Source: Candolleomyces eurysporus
Taxonomy: Eukaryota; Basidiomycota; Agaricomycetes; Agaricales; Psathyrellaceae
Reading direction: 5' to 3'
NCBI GenBank assembly: GCA_027579435.1
Contig: JANBPK010000811.1
Span: 124,001 to 188,000 of the forward strand
Length of the DNA: 64,000 bases
Within the stretch, counting starts at the first letter, position 1; each line of letters opens with the position of its first letter. A program made the translations under genes and the position numbers. Shown here piece by piece: positions 23,074 to 33,617 of the stretch. The notes beneath the pieces were generated by a model. The model was not told the origin of the DNA and ran no database searches. It worked only from the letters and a program-made list of their open reading frames with translations.

Positions 23074-24562
23074 CTGAGATGTCGAAGGATGGGTGTGGAT
23101 GGTTGATGACGAGGACAGGGGTACAAAGGAAAGGGGAGGTGAAGGAAGGCGGTGTGAGCGGAATCCCGTCGACACGAGGCTGACCCGAGTCACAAAGACA
23201 CATGACGTCCTGAATGTAAACGTGAATAGAACTTCTAGACGCTTTGGCAGCTCTGGAGCGGGCCATCATACCGTTAAGCGCCACTCATAACAATTGCGGT
23301 GGTCTACGCATTCGCTGCGACCGTCGATGGCGATGACGAAGGAGCGATGATCCCTTGGTGAGTCTCTTCACAACATCCTTGAAGGAGAGATAACCAGGAT
23401 CTTCAGCTGCGTAGTCATGCACACATTGCCTGGCAGTCAGCAAACGTGGCTTGGCCTCACAGAGCCTTCACTTCGGTCAAGGTTTAGATATTGAGACATT
23501 AATGAGTAATGCGCAGAATACCCACAATTAGTGGACAATGGCCTCGTTCCAAAGTTTCCTTTATAAACTGTACCAAAAGTCCACAGCCCCCGCCAGCCCA
23601 ACTCGGAATGGAATGAAAGGACGAGCATAATTTCATCGAACCTTCATCCCTCGACAGAAAGAGTGGTACCCTTTGTTGTGCTGGCGTTTCGATAGGCAAA
23701 ATTGATGTGTATTACCCCCTTTTTTGTTGCTTAAATTTTGAGATGCAGCGCGTACCGTCCGTCTCCTTTTGGGTTCCATCGCATTTCACCTCGACACGAC
23801 GTCGCCAATACCAGCAAAGCTTCTAAAGGGCGTAAAGGTCTGCTCTGACTGCGAGAATAGTAGAGACTACCACTGGAACGCTAAAGCCATTGTTTAATAC
23901 CCGCTGGCGCAGCCATGTGCTTCAGCCAACAGCTCAAACCAGTTGTGGAGTGACTGAGGAACATCACCAGGAACCGGTGCATCAATTCTGAACAATCCAA
24001 TTTTGCACAGTCCACAGGAATGCCATAAACGGAGGCAATCGTCGAGTCAATAATGCAAAAAACGAAGTTGGAGAGATTAACGAAGCAGGAAACAATTGTT
24101 CCCAACCCACAGGTCCGTCTCCCAATCCAGTTTAGACGACGAAAAGACTTGGGCTATCGACAGAAATAAACAAGCCATTTTTCAAAAAGCTGTCCATTGG
24201 ACCATGAATCAACCAGTGGTAAATCCAGCGCTGCAAGTGGGCCATGCATGAGTGGCTGCGTCGACCAGAAATTCGAACCTTGACGACTCGGCGCTGGACG
24301 TACAGAGAAGGAACAGCTGAGGCTGCCTGTCGTCAGTGCATTGACGGTCGGTCGAAATATGGAAAAGATAAGGCGAGTAGCCCATCTGCGGAGAGCCACA
24401 GAGGTCGAGGTTGAAGTGAAAGAGAATTCGGAAACCGAGGGGCTTTGTTGGTGTCCTTTTTATTTGCCGGTGTTTGGAACCAAAGCTGATGGCATCCGCA
24501 TGCATCCGACCCAGCGTCTCGACCGGCGGTCTCCTTCCCAAGGATGGCCACAACTCACAAAA
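23074..24562. other. Spacer of unit A
   Basis: The 5' side of NLR-A followed by sequence homologous to 27486-28908 of unit B (for example agccaacagctcaaaccagttgtggag matched at 28431). Coding-like minus-strand stretches at 24209-24400 resemble ones at 28650-28790 (RISGRRSHSCMAHLQ and RISCRHCHPWMGHLQ) but do not form a gene. Confidence 0.45.
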
Positions 24563-24687
24563 ATGGCGGACAAATGTACGTCTTGGGGTCCCCATAGCCC
24601 ATTATTACTCTAACGCTAACGATGACAACTTCAACAGCAGCCTACGCAGCCAAATCAATTCGCCCAGCATGTGGCAAACATCACTGC
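24563..24687 (+). pseudogene. Gene X 5' exon relic (unit A)
   Basis: The sequence from the ATG (MADK, then a gtacgtcttg donor) through the aacttcaacag acceptor and the start of exon 2 matches gene X at 28909-29060. It ends abruptly at about 24687, where unit B begins. The second exon carries a deletion. It therefore encodes nothing complete and marks the duplication breakpoint. Confidence 0.7.
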
Positions 24688-24719
24688 GCAGAATCTACTC
24701 CTACAGGGAGATGATAGGA

Positions 24720-25086
24720 TTAAGTAGCAGATAGCAGAGTATAGGGTTGTACGCTGATTTTCACTTTGTCACCCGGAGTATCGCTGATATGAAGGCCATG
24801 AACATGGGTGACGCCTAGCCCTGTAAGATTTGTTCCAGCGTGCACTTTGGCAGCCATCCATTTTAACACCTGGTAGACCCTTTAAGCCCGCTGAAACAAC
24901 AGTAAGAGAATGGAATTTCAAACTTGCCAGATATGCATCGATAATTCTCCAATCGCTAAGGAGCTTTGGGAGCAGTGTTAGCGGGGTCACTCGAAGGACG
25001 CAGTAGCACATACCCTGCCCATGCAGATCTTATCGACGTTTGGATCCCATGAACGCTTCAAAACGCTGCTGGAACACTGCATCATA
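24720..25086 (-). pseudogene. Tail reading frame downstream of NLR-B, decayed
   Basis: The homologue of 20253-20672. It keeps an ATG-ATG-CAG start, LLSDWRIIDAYL and VYQVLKWMAAKVHAGTN, but has a TAA immediately before VYQVLKW and another stop near the end. The unit B copy therefore looks non-functional unless spliced differently. Confidence 0.4.
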
Positions 25087-27485
25087 TGAAGGGCTCTGAG
25101 TGAGATAGAATGCGTAAGAGGGAATGCACGTAACTACCTTTGCTCTAATCGCCGCTTCTACACGCCGCACGTTGTGTTGCAAGGCCATTGATTGCTCATG
25201 GAGTATCCCTAGAGGTCTCACCAAGCCAATCTTCACGTAACCGAAAACCATAAGCTTATTGAATGAATAGTGCAGCCATCTGTCTGGTGCGTGATCGCCT
25301 TCCAATGCCAAGGCCAAGCATCCAATACACTTGGTGAGGACGGGCCAAATCTGCTGGGTTTCGGAGTCCACCCCAAGTGTGGAGCCAGGATCTTCGAATA
25401 CCCCGAGGAAAAGTCGAATAAACGGGAAGATGTGCCAGTATGACGAGGTTTGGGGGGGTAGGTCGGCGAGCTGGTCAAGCTCATTGTAGATAGTTGGGTT
25501 TTGCGAGATTACTTTCAGAAACTCCCTCCAGTGCCAGTGAGATCGATTGCACCACTGGCTTGAAATAGCATTTAGTGACGACGGAGTAGGGCTCAGCAGG
25601 CGCTCAAGATTGAGGCTGAAGTAGTTGCCGGATAACCTGAAATGATATGAAGGCGATACGAAGAAGCGGCCGGATCGACTTTCGGTCGTAAGGAATTTGC
25701 GGACGGATCGATGACACACGATCACAGGTGAGTGACCATACTCCTGGACATAGACGACTGGTCGCAGATTGACGAGGACCCGAACAACTTCGAAAGTTTC
25801 CATGCCAAGAAGTGCGCTGATCTCGGCAATTGAAATCAGTCCGGGTTCACGAAGCAGTATGCTCGAAATAATGTCAGAGAAACGAAAGTGATTCTCTGAT
25901 TTCGCGAAGATGTGAGTGTAGAGAGTATCGAGTGTTTGGGGGAAACGGGGGAATGGTCCTTGTGCAGCTGCTGGTAGCTGGATAAACTGCTCAACATGCT
26001 TTGCACCATGCCTGATGCTGTACAGAACAGCGGCAGTATCAGGTCTCTGGCTGTCATGTAGGGTAGAGCAGCGATACAATAGATAAAAGTGATAGGAAGG
26101 AGGGGTAAAGAAACATCCGGAACGGTTCTCGGTTGTGAGGAAGTCGCGGAGGGATGTGTGGCACATTGTAACAGGGAGGTCGTCGGTGCCTGGAATGTGA
26201 ATGATTGCTTGTAAATTGAGTAAGACCCTAACAACCTCGAAAGCCTCGATCCCAAGAAGTTCTGCGATCCCTATAATTGGAAGTGGCTCGAAGGTTAATG
26301 CGAGAGTTGATATGATGTCCGAAAAATGGGGGAAACTCTTGGAACGAGAGAGGGTTTTGGCATAGAGGATGTCGAGGCCGGGGTTCATGTTGAGAGTGTG
26401 CGGGAGACGGTCCATCGGTGTTGATTGGTCGTCGGTGGGATCGACGATGTACTTGAAGAGAGCAGACGCGAAAATGAACGAACCCCCAATGTGGTCGACC
26501 AATTGGTCCTTATCCTCCTTCGCTGGCCAATCCCCGTGATTGCGAGTATAAGCTTTGATGACCGGGTTTCGTTCGATCTCGGCCTCGAAGCAAGCGCTCA
26601 TGAATGTGTCGATGTCGTCGCGCGAACAATGGTTGACGAGGTTCTCGAGACGAACTTGGTCTTTCTCTAGGCAACTTTGAATGTGTTCCTCGACTCTGCT
26701 GGTGATGAAGAATCGGAGTGGGACGAGGGGGTTCTTCTTGAAGAAGTCGAGCATGTCCGCAATGAATGCCTGCACATCTTTGTGGTCTTCGCACTCGTCG
26801 AGCCCGTCGATAACAATAAGGAAAGGTCCCCTGAGATGGGTTGTCCAGCGCAGGGGGCCACTCCAGGCAGCCGCTTTGAAGGGCTCATACACCAGGTGAC
26901 GAAGCTGGGCCGCTAAATTCAATTGTGAGAGGCCTGGATTCGCGTTAATCGCCTTCTCAATGAATGGCGCCGCTTCAGGAATCGCAGCGGCTAGCTGGAA
27001 GGCCAAAGTCGTTGCGAACCTGGTCATTCTGCTTCTATCGCCGGTGTTTCGAAAGAAGAAAAAGCTCCCCACCAAGCGTTTTCTCTCTTCGAATATGAGC
27101 GCGATTGCTAGAGCGATAGCTGATTTCCCGCATCCCACATAGCCGTAAAGCCAGAGAACGTGCGTATTCCACAGCAACCAGCTGTCAACCCAGGCTACGA
27201 TTGTGCGTATCACATCTGTTCGTGTACCAGGAAAGCATGCTGAGTTTGGCGGAGAGTTTTCTCGGTCTCGAGTGTGAGATGCATCGAGAATCGGCTGAAG
27301 AAGGTGAACGAGCGCTGCAAGGCAAGTCGTGAGTTGGGAGAGAATAGTCGTAGTCCAGGGGATCACGTACTCGCTTGTTGGTTGGAGATGTAATTTCCGT
27401 TGACGATGTAGTTGGTCTGCTCGCCGATCCGGGTATTGTGAGCATTCGAGAAGATTTCAACGTGTGCAGGAGGGCTCTCGGCCAT
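25030..27485 (-). CDS. NLR-B: NACHT STAND NTPase
   Basis: Exon 1 is 27485-27371 and exon 2 is 27314-25139. A final exon 25095-25030 follows a 42-nt in-frame sequence that could be intron or read-through. The protein is about 800 residues and collinear with NLR-A: MAESPPAHVEIFSNAHNTRI, GEQTNYIVNGN, linker NSACFPGTRTD, Walker A GYVGCGKS, FFFFRNTGDRSRM, Walker B FLIVIDGLDE, SFIFASALFKYIVDPTDDQS and two copies of the FLTTE-RSG-FF block. The tetrad is TRIG instead of IQIG, so the RHIM-like core is altered. The stop codon position is shared with NLR-A. The reading frame appears intact. Confidence 0.85.
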
Positions 27486-28908
27486 CTGAGATGTCGAGAG
27501 GTGGGGTTTGTGTAGATGATGACTAGGAAGGGGAGAAGAAGAAACGGCACGACAGGAAGCGGTGCAAGCACAGCACAGTCTAACACGAGGCATGACAGTC
27601 TCGACACGAGGGTTTCCCTGAAACGGAAACTACACAAGACGCTTGCACGGCCACCCAGCTGAGCGCCTGCTGGTGCAGGTGACGATCATCCCCCATCCTG
27701 TCCCACGATCTCCAATTTTAACGAGATAGCGAGGTCTGGGATACGACAAGCATGAACTCAGAACTTTTTTTTGGTCGGGGAAAGTCAAGAAAGAGAGGCA
27801 GTTGCACGTGAGGCGTAGGATACCGGATTCAGGTGACAATGAACCCCTTCCAAACATCTCGTCAAGGTCCTTTCTTGTGAGTAGTAGAATTCGATGCTTA
27901 ACTATATCGAAGGGCTACGACCCCTGCCAGTAGTCCCCACCAAATAATAGCTCAGAACCGAACGATAACCAAAGATTATGTGTTTCCTTTTGGTTCAGCT
28001 GCCCGTTTCACGTCGATACAGCTAGTTCGAAAGAAAGAGAGAGAGTTCTATGACGCCGCCGCGGCGTCCGGTTCCAAAAGCTAGAGTCGTTGCTGAAGGC
28101 CTCGGGTGCAGCCCGGCCACAACTGGTCTGAGCTGTCGGTCCAAGGATATGGGGTCAGTAGCTGGAGAACATTGGCTATGGACTATCTACTCTATCAAGC
28201 GTCGTTTGGAGCGTTTTATCTAGCGTCCTGCTAGCACTCGTATATTATCAATGGAGGACATGTCTGGAGAACGGTGCAAGCAACCTAAAGAGTGCTAGGA
28301 GCAGGCTCAAAAGAACAAGCGGGAGAGCCTGCTGAAAGGTTCAAAGGGGAGCAGATTCTACAACGAACAACGCCACAACCCCAAAAGCGAGAGCTGTTGC
28401 CATATATCCCCAGCGTGGCTATATCCTCAAGCCAATAGCTCAGACCATTTGTGGAGTGAGTGGCTCAGGGATACCGCCGGCCAGGAGCCACTGCAGCGCC
28501 ATTATGCCAGGCTGGTCCAATCCAATCTTTGCGCAGCGCATAGAATCACCACAAATGGAGGACACTGAACTTGACGAAGATAGAGAGTGAGCACAACGAA
28601 GGAGTCCCGGTCCATGTGTCTTCTCCTAATCCCGTTTGAGACCAACGACCCACGAGTGACGGAGAGGAGTAGCAAGCTGAGGGGAAAATCACAGGGCCCG
28701 TGAGTCAAACGCAGCTGCAAGTGACCCATCCATGGGTGGCAGTGTCTACAAGAAATTCGAGCCAAGCTACTTAAGAACTCACAGGCAGAGCTTTCCTTGT
28801 TTGACAATGATTTGCCGATGTTTGGAGCCAAAGCTGATGGCATCCGACCCAGCGTCTCAGATCTCATCAACCGCTCTCGCTCCTGGCAAACGGTCACAAC
28901 TCACAGAA
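27486..28908. other. Spacer of unit B
   Basis: Contains the NLR-B promoter side and sequence shared with the unit A spacer. A minus-strand open frame at 28502-28897 has no recognised homology and overlaps the gene X promoter; I do not call it. Nothing else is seen. Confidence 0.4.
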
Positions 28909-29681
28909 ATGGCGGATAAGTGTACGTCTTGAAGTCTATATAACCCAGCCTTACTCTAACGCTAACGACGACGACGACGACGACGACTTCAACAGCAGCC
29001 TACGCAGCCGCAGCAGGTATCCCACTGATCAAATCGCCCAGCCTGCGGGTACCCAGGAAAGTGTGTAGTATTCTTATCTATATCCTCTCAGGCAACTGGT
29101 ATGGATAAGGCTAATAAACTTCAAAGTAGGTCGACCTCCCACCCGACATCCACCCTTTACCAGACTCAGTCACACCTTACGTACGTCCTCCTCAATTTTA
29201 CCTTTGCGATCTACCGGACATGCGTACTCACTTGTCGATTGGTCGGTTGCACCCACCTGACCGGCAGTTCGTCTACCCTTTCACCTTAGAACCTCATGTT
29301 CTAACGCTCGAATCCTCGCGGCGTTCAACCATCGCAGCGCATACGGCCAAACGCGAAGACTACCTACAGCAACGCGAACAGGAGAAGGAACGCAGGAAGA
29401 AAGAAGCTTTGAGACGTATCGCGCCTGGATTCGAGCCTCAAGCCGTGTTGGTACCTTCGCACAAGTACTCTAATAGCATGGATAGCGGTTTGAGTCCCCC
29501 AGGAATAGAAGGAAGTGGAGGAGGGACAGGGCATCACCAAAGATCCCGTTCAGTGATGGACGATTTGGTGGAGAGTCTAGCTGCTTTGGATGCTGCGAAA
29601 TCCGCTCCTCCGCCTTCTCAAGCCCTCTCACCGCCGGCGTTCCCGCCTCCTCCACCGCCCGTCAACCAGAGGCTTACTTGA
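28909..29681 (+). CDS. Gene X: conserved basidiomycete hypothetical protein (180 aa)
   Basis: Exons 28909-28921, 28996-29060, 29130-29180 and 29268-29681 join in frame (180 residues). The protein reads MADKSAYAAAAGIPLIKSPS, VDLPPDIHPLPDSVTPY, FVYPFTLEPHVLTLESSRR. A charged helical stretch follows (KREDYLQQREQEKERRKKEA), then RRIAPGFEP, VMDDLVESLAALDAA and a proline-rich end. It is soluble and partly coiled-coil; no function is recognised. It is convergent with the calcium-channel tail duplicate. Its 5' exons recur as a relic at 24563 and its body as a relic at 32860, so this gene was dragged along in the local duplications. Intron 1 holds a (GAC)n run at about 28967-28987. Confidence 0.75.
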
Positions 29682-30046
29682 CGTTCCTTCGTTTTCTCGA
29701 CGCTCTCAGATCTCGCGGTACTCGAACACTAGATGCGGAACTAAGAGAAAGGATGATGAAGAGGAGAAAGAAGATTATTTTCATTAGTAACTCCTACGGC
29801 GGCGGCGAAGCAGCTAAGGATCGATACTGTTGCAATTATAATACATAGGAGTGCATGTTGTAACGAGCCATATATGATCTAAACTACCAAATGCAAGAGT
29901 GACCTGAAGGATCCTAGGAATTGTATAGATATTAAGAAAGAAATGAAAGGGAGTCCCTCCGAGAGACCGAAAGTTCCGTCCGAAGCAAAGAAATCAAGAA
30001 AAAACAAGAAATAGAATTGAAGAAAAAAGAAAAGGAGAGACAAGGC
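29682..30046. other. Convergent 3' intergenic region
   Basis: A-rich and AG-rich DNA between gene X and the calcium-channel-tail exons of NLR-C. It is homologous to 33300-33600 (for example the phrase gcaattataatacataggagtgcatgttgtaacg). No gene. Confidence 0.55.
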
Positions 30047-32539
30047 TTATAGTGTTTCGGACATCGTGTCATCCACCACGATCGACGGTATTTCTGCGAA
30101 AGCGATCGATGTCAGAAAGCGAAGAAGAGTGGGTGGGTGAAAGGAAACAGGGAAACAAGGGGGTATGTGCATACCTTGCTCTTGGTCCATTCCAGCCCTC
30201 TTCTGCTCAACGTATCTCAAGAACCGCCGGCGGCAGACTACACCCCTCAACATCGACCTCGCTCTATCCAGGATGACCATATCATTGACCAGCTTGTTCA
30301 CTTCAGTTCGGATGACCGGATCGTCGAGCCTACAATAAGCAACCCACCCGTCAGTATTCATGATCAAGTACAAAACCACCATCGTAAGGAGGTTCGCGTG
30401 GAAAGGTGACGGTGAGAGAGAAGCGAAAGGAGGACTCACACCAACCCCTCCGCATCAACGATCGACTTGTGGTGCGCAAGTAGAATCAACATATCTGTGA
30501 ACGAAATCTCCCATCCAGGTACATGCAAAAAAGTAACCTCGCAGTACAACCGTGCATAAATAGCCTTGCGTCTTCTAATCTCTGCAAGGTTGACCCCGTC
30601 CAGGATGTGTTTGAGTTTGTCAAGGTCGATACCGCCGANCACTCGAGCTCGTGGAGACCAGGAAGTTGGGATAGGAGTTGGGTCCGACATGCATACAGAC
30701 ATGATGTTGCGTAGACTGTACTCTTCTGGGTAGATCCGGACTTCAAATATCCCGCTTAGACGCTGCATTGAAACCTTGTTATAACGTGGGATTGAACTGA
30801 AAGATAGGAAACCCCTACTCCGAAAAACGCCGTAAATCTATGGCTCTCCAAATGTTCCGTCTTTGGATGCGAAAACTCCGCCCACAGTTTCTTGAACGAC
30901 TGCATCTCCTTGCGGGTGATCGACTTGGCCCCTAATATAATGTCAGAGGAACGAAGGCGAATCCGTAAGTTCATGAGCATGTCAGCGTAGTTAATTTGAC
31001 GGAATTGTCGTTTTTCAGCTGGTGGTAGGCGGTTGGATTGTTGAATATGCTTGGCACAGTGACTGATGCTGTACAAATATGCGGCAGTATCAGGTCGCCG
31101 CCCATGACCAATTTTAGAGCAGCGAAACACTAGATGATGATGATAGGAAGGAGGGGTGAAGAAACATCCAGAACGACTTTCGGTCGTGAGGAAGTCGCGG
31201 AGGGATGTGTGGCACATTGTAACAGGTAGCTCGTCGGTGCCTGGAATATGGATGATTGCTTGCAAATTGACTAGGACTCGAACGACTTCGAAAGGCTGTA
31301 TCCCGAGAAGTTCAGCGATCCCGGTAATTGGAAGTGGTTCAAAGATTAATGCGAGAGTTGACATGACATCGGAAAAATGGGGAAGATGCTGTGAACGCGA
31401 GAGTGTTTTCGCATAGAGGGTATCGAGGCCTGGGTTCATGTTGAGGGTGTGCGGGAGACGGTCCATGGGTGTTGATTGGTCGTCGGTGGGGTCCACGATG
31501 TACTTGAAAAGAGCGGACGCGAAAATGAATGAACCGCCGATGTGGTCCACCAATTGGTCTTTATCCTTCTTCACTGGCCAATCTCCGTGACTGCGAGTAT
31601 AAGCTTTGATGACGGAATTTCGTTGCTTCTCGGCTTCAAAGCAAGCGCTCATAAAGGTGTCGATGTCATCGCGCGAACAATGGTTGACGAGGTTCTCGAG
31701 ACGGACTTGTTTTTTCTCTAGGCGACCTTGAATATGTTGCTCGACTCGGCTGGTAATGAAGAATCGTAGCGGGACGAGAGGATTCTTCCTGAAGAAGTCG
31801 AGCATGTCGTCGATGAAAGCTTCCACATCTCTTCGGTCCTCGCATTCGTCTAGTCCGTCGATGACGATAAGGAAAGGGCCACTGAGAAGGGATGTCTTGA
31901 GGAGGCGAACTCGCTTGGCAGCGGCTTTGAATGGTTCGTACACCAAGCGACGAAGCTGGGCTACCAAGCTTGACCCTAGGAGACCTGGTTCTTCTTTCAC
32001 CGCCTTCCTGATGAAAGGCGCCGCTTCAGGGATCGCAGCGGCCAGCTGGCAAGCCAAAGTGACTGCGAACCTCGTCATTCTGCTCCTATCACCTGTGTTT
32101 CGAAAGAAGAAGAAGCTCCCCACCAGTCGGTTTCTCCGTTCGAATTTAAGCGCAATGGCCAGGGCGATAGCTGACTTTCCGCATCCTACATAGCCGTAAA
32201 GCCAGAGGACGTGCGTATTCCACAGCAGCGTGCTGTCCGCCCAGGCAACGATTGTGCCGATCACACCCGTTCGTGTACCAGGAAAGCATGCCGAGTTTGG
32301 CGGAGATATCTCTCGATCTCGAGTATGAGATGCATCGAGAATGGGCTGAAGGAGCTGAATGAGAGCTGCAAGGGAAGTCATCAGCTAAGGGAAAACAGCC
32401 ATGGCCCAAAGAATCACGTACTGGCTTGGTCATTGGAGGAGATATAGTTTCCGTTGACGATGTAGTTGTTCTGCTCGCCAATCTGGATATTGTGACCATT
32501 TGGTAGAATTTCAACGTAGGCAGGAGGACTCTCGGCCAT
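30047..32539 (-). CDS. NLR-C: NACHT NTPase fused to a Cch1 C-terminal tail (chimera)
   Basis: Exons 32539-32422, 32365-30819, 30762-30440, 30329-30175 and 30093-30047 total 2190 nt: an open 729-residue frame with GT-AG introns. Residues 1 to ~515 equal NLR-A/B: NIQIGEQNNYIV (RHIM-like IQIG at 18-21), Walker A GYVGCGKS (97-104), Walker B FLIVIDGLDE, SFIFASALFKYIV and FLTTESRSGCFF. Identity ends at SSDII (about 30940). From GAKSITRKEMQSFKK the protein follows the cytosolic tail of the adjacent calcium channel: [48 protein letters not shown], then the basic [15 protein letters not shown], and stops after [15 protein letters not shown]. Intron positions of the tail match those of cch1. An N at 30639 lies in exon 3. 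Expression is unproven. Confidence 0.75.
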
Positions 32540-32859
32540 CTTGGGTGTCGAGAGATGGAGTGTAAATGGTTGATAACAAGGACAGGAGGAGAGAAGAAAG
32601 GGGACGAAAGAAACCGGTGCGAGCCTGTGCGAGCACACCAGTTATGATCAACGCGGGGCTAATATGAGAAATTGATGGCGTGCCAGTGGTGCTAAGCGCC
32701 TGCCGGCCGAATCTGTCGTATCATTCCATGATTGCCAATCCCAGCGAGATAACAATATGAAAGACGTGAATCCAGATATCTTTGTTGGAGGGAATGGAGT
32801 TTTCGACCTCCCACACTCAACATCTACGCACTCCTAGACTCGGTCAGACCCTACGCCTG
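32540..32859. other. Upstream of NLR-C
   Basis: The promoter side of NLR-C joined to the gene X relic. No coding region is seen; it is shorter than the spacers of units A and B. Confidence 0.4.
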
Positions 32860-33420
32860 CAAAGTGAATTAAGGTGCCCGTGCCTCTGGACTTGTGGTTT
32901 GGCTATCCATTCACTCTAGAACCCCATGTCCCGACATCCGAATCCTCCTGGCGCTCAAAAATCGCAGCGCACACCGCCAAACGCGAATACTACCTCCGAT
33001 TGCGTGAACAGGAATAGGAACGTCGTAAGAAAGGGGCGTTGAGGCGTATTGCGCCTGGATTCGAGCCTCGAATTGTGTTGGTGCCTTCACACATATACTC
33101 TAGCAGCGTCAGTAGCGGGTTGAGTCCCTCAGGAGGAGGGGCAAGAGGAAGTGATGGATGGGCAGGCGGCCACCAAGAATCCCGTTCGGGATGGACGATT
33201 TGGAAAGCCTAGCCGCATTGGACGCTGCGAACTCTATCTACCCCTCCGCCTTCTCAGACGTCGACGTTCTCATGCCACCCTGAGCTGATACCAGAACACC
33301 CGAACACCCGATGCGGAACCTGGAGAAGAGAAGGAGAAAGAAGATTATTTTAATTAGTAATAAATACAGCGGCGGAAAAGCAGNCTAGCGATCGATACTG
33401 TTGCAATTATAATACATAGG
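32860..33420 (+). pseudogene. Gene X relic (unit C)
   Basis: Homologous to gene X exons 3-4 and the 3' flank. Recognisable are the DSVRPY-like stretch near 32840-32862, YPFTLEPHV, an AAHTAKREYYLRLREQE stretch ending in TAG, RRIAPGFEP and the downstream ataatacataggagtgcatg phrase. An in-frame TAG and indels break it. It sits between NLR-C and the end of the intact cch1 gene, in the place gene X should occupy beside cch1. Confidence 0.7.
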
Positions 33421-33617
33421 AGTGCATGTTGTAACGGACGATATATACGATCTAAAATATCAGATCCAAAAATGAAAAGAAGGAGTTGTATAGATATCAA
33501 GAAAGAAAGGAATGCAAGTCCCTCCGAAAGTCAAAAAGTCAGTCCGTCCAAATAAAAGAAATCGAAAAAGACGAAAGAATGAATGAATCAAGAATGCGAA
33601 TGTCCTTTCAAGAAGGT

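Larger units (their letters stand above)
20246..24687. repeat. Segmental duplication unit A (NLR-A + gene X relic)
   Basis: A ~4.44-kb unit collinear with 24688-29060. It contains, left to right, a tail reading frame, the NLR gene, a spacer and the 5' exons of gene X. The left boundary is seen where actgcacataatctacttct matches actgcgcagaatctactcct at the start of unit B. Divergence is moderate and includes indels. Confidence 0.7.
24688..29060. repeat. Segmental duplication unit B (NLR-B + gene X 5' exons)
   Basis: The second copy of the unit described at 20246-24687. It holds the tail reading frame, NLR-B, a spacer and the first two exons of gene X, which here continue into the intact gene. 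Confidence 0.7.

Noticed and set aside
28502..28897. 131-codon minus-strand open frame upstream of gene X
   Set aside because: Its relative in unit A (24209-24595) is not aligned in the same frame over most of its length, and it overlaps the gene X promoter; composition is not protein-like throughout.
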